IMG/VR virus record: IMGVR_UViG_3300015264_000040 | Location: 1 to 33,795 of that record | Length of the DNA: 33,795 nucleotides | Direction: 5' to 3' (one strand) | Source of the DNA: a virus | Part shown: positions 33,337 to 33,795 of the stretch, in pieces | Numbering within the stretch: position 1 is the stretch's first letter | How the letters are laid out: the number at the start of each line of letters is the position of its first letter | Notes under the pieces: model-generated | Databases searched by the model: none | Told to the model about the DNA's origin: nothing | The model's input: only the letters and a program-made list of their open reading frames with translations | Position numbers and translations under genes: made by a program

Positions 33337-33795
33337 CTACTTCACCTGCGACCATTCGCGGCAATCGCCGGCCGTTTCGACCACTTCCCAGAGCTTCCCT
33401 TGAGAACGCACCTTGTACCCGATTACGTGCTCGATCGCATCTGGCAGGGCGTCAACCTCGGGGATCTGCAACCACGCAACCTCAAGCTCCTGGATGGCCA
33501 GCGAAAGTTCCTTGTAGCAGCCCCTGGCCGCCTTTATGCCCTCCGTGGTGGCCGGAAACTGGTTCCCGTAAAGATCGGAGGGATGTGGAGTTTTCTGGTT
33601 AAATACCCTGTTTACTCCGGAGGTTGTTACCACGTATATCTGAGCTGGATCTAGGATGAGGAGCTTAGCGACGTCGTTCGTCTGTGTATCGTCGGTGACC
33701 GAAATAGCGCTCATCTCCTGTAGTGTTTCGCTGAGTAATCGGCCAAACGCTACATCCGCAGCTAATCCGCTGTCCTCGATGGAAATGGTTTGTTG
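33337..33795 (-). CDS. Hypothetical protein, 5' end beyond window
   Basis: The frame is open from the right edge (27 codons before the first ATG at 33714) to TAG 33337, so the true start may lie outside; the in-window part is 152 codons. The edge segment is acidic and helical (SIEDSGLAADVAFGRLLSET), followed by DVAKLLILDPAQIYVVTTSG and ATEGIKAARGCYKELSLAIQ. A beta end VRSQGKLWEVVETAGD closes it. No family recognised. Confidence 0.6.
   Translation of the reverse strand, partial: QQTISIEDSGLAADVAFGRLLSETLQEMSAISVTDDTQTNDVAKLLILDPAQIYVVTTSGVNRVFNQKTPHPSDLYGNQFPATTEGIKAARGCYKELSLAIQELEVAWLQIPEVDALPDAIEHVIGYKVRSQGKLWEVVETAGDCREWSQVK

Noticed and set aside
1-33795. CRISPR arrays, insertion sequences, integrase or att sites.
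   Set aside because: No regularly spaced repeats, transposase, recombinase or repeated tRNA end were seen.

Overview
The window is a dense stretch of tailed-phage genome (free phage or prophage). The diagnostic genes are a terminase pair (20455-22295), a large portal protein (5750-7951), a minor head protein fragment-sized gene (5134-5421), the 5' part of a head-assembly gene running off the left edge (1-719), a signal-peptide fibre protein (2637-4220) and a replication/nuclease region on the right. I see no integrase, repressor, DNA polymerase, major capsid protein, tail tube or endolysin, so the genome continues beyond both edges and the lifestyle is not decided here. The host is probably an acidobacterium or similar soil bacterium. 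This is inferred mainly from the beta-propeller protein at 1063-2640, whose motifs match secreted proteins I associate with that phylum.

Layout, mostly leftward transcription. 33795-26584: about 20 small replication/recombination-type genes, nearly all joined by 4-bp ATGA/GTGA/TTGA overlaps (VRR-NUC nuclease, DUF1376 replication protein, two HNH nucleases, a coiled-coil protein with an SSB-like DDVPF tail, many micro-proteins). 26493-25144: a second unit with its own promoter, ending in a polytopic membrane protein. 24844-24132: a two-gene unit encoding a stand-alone ethylene-receptor-like three-helix membrane sensor domain and a coiled-coil tail-anchored protein. 22295-20455: terminase. 20411-7964: about 26 overlapping genes led by an RNA ligase and holding four glycosyltransferase-like proteins, two methyltransferases, an SDR dehydrogenase, a Gfo/Idh/MocA oxidoreductase, two HNH nucleases and many small proteins; this looks like a sugar synthesis/transfer cassette placed between terminase and portal. 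7951-4804: portal, head and small membrane genes. 4498-1063: a virion-type protein, fibre and propeller. 719-1: head gene.

Rightward islands interrupt this plan: a zinc-ribbon gene (780-1076), a tRNA-Ser(UGA) plus small gene (4520-4811), a DUF559-type nuclease (22443-22937), a conserved phage protein with a C-terminal zinc ribbon plus a small gene (23044-23982), and a proline-rich peptide plus membrane protein (24882-25307).

The most general new observation is regulatory. Genes that begin a transcription unit usually lack a Shine-Dalgarno sequence and instead have a -10-like hexamer (TATGAT, TAGAAT, TAGCAT, TACCAT, TTTAAT, TACGAT), often with an extended TGN, placed 6-7 nt before the start codon. 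This predicts leaderless transcripts. A perfect palindrome (ATGGTACCAT, 4505-4514) carries this element in both directions between the tRNA and the virion gene. Several gene junctions and gene starts are also repeated, suggesting that the cassette grew by modular gene insertion.
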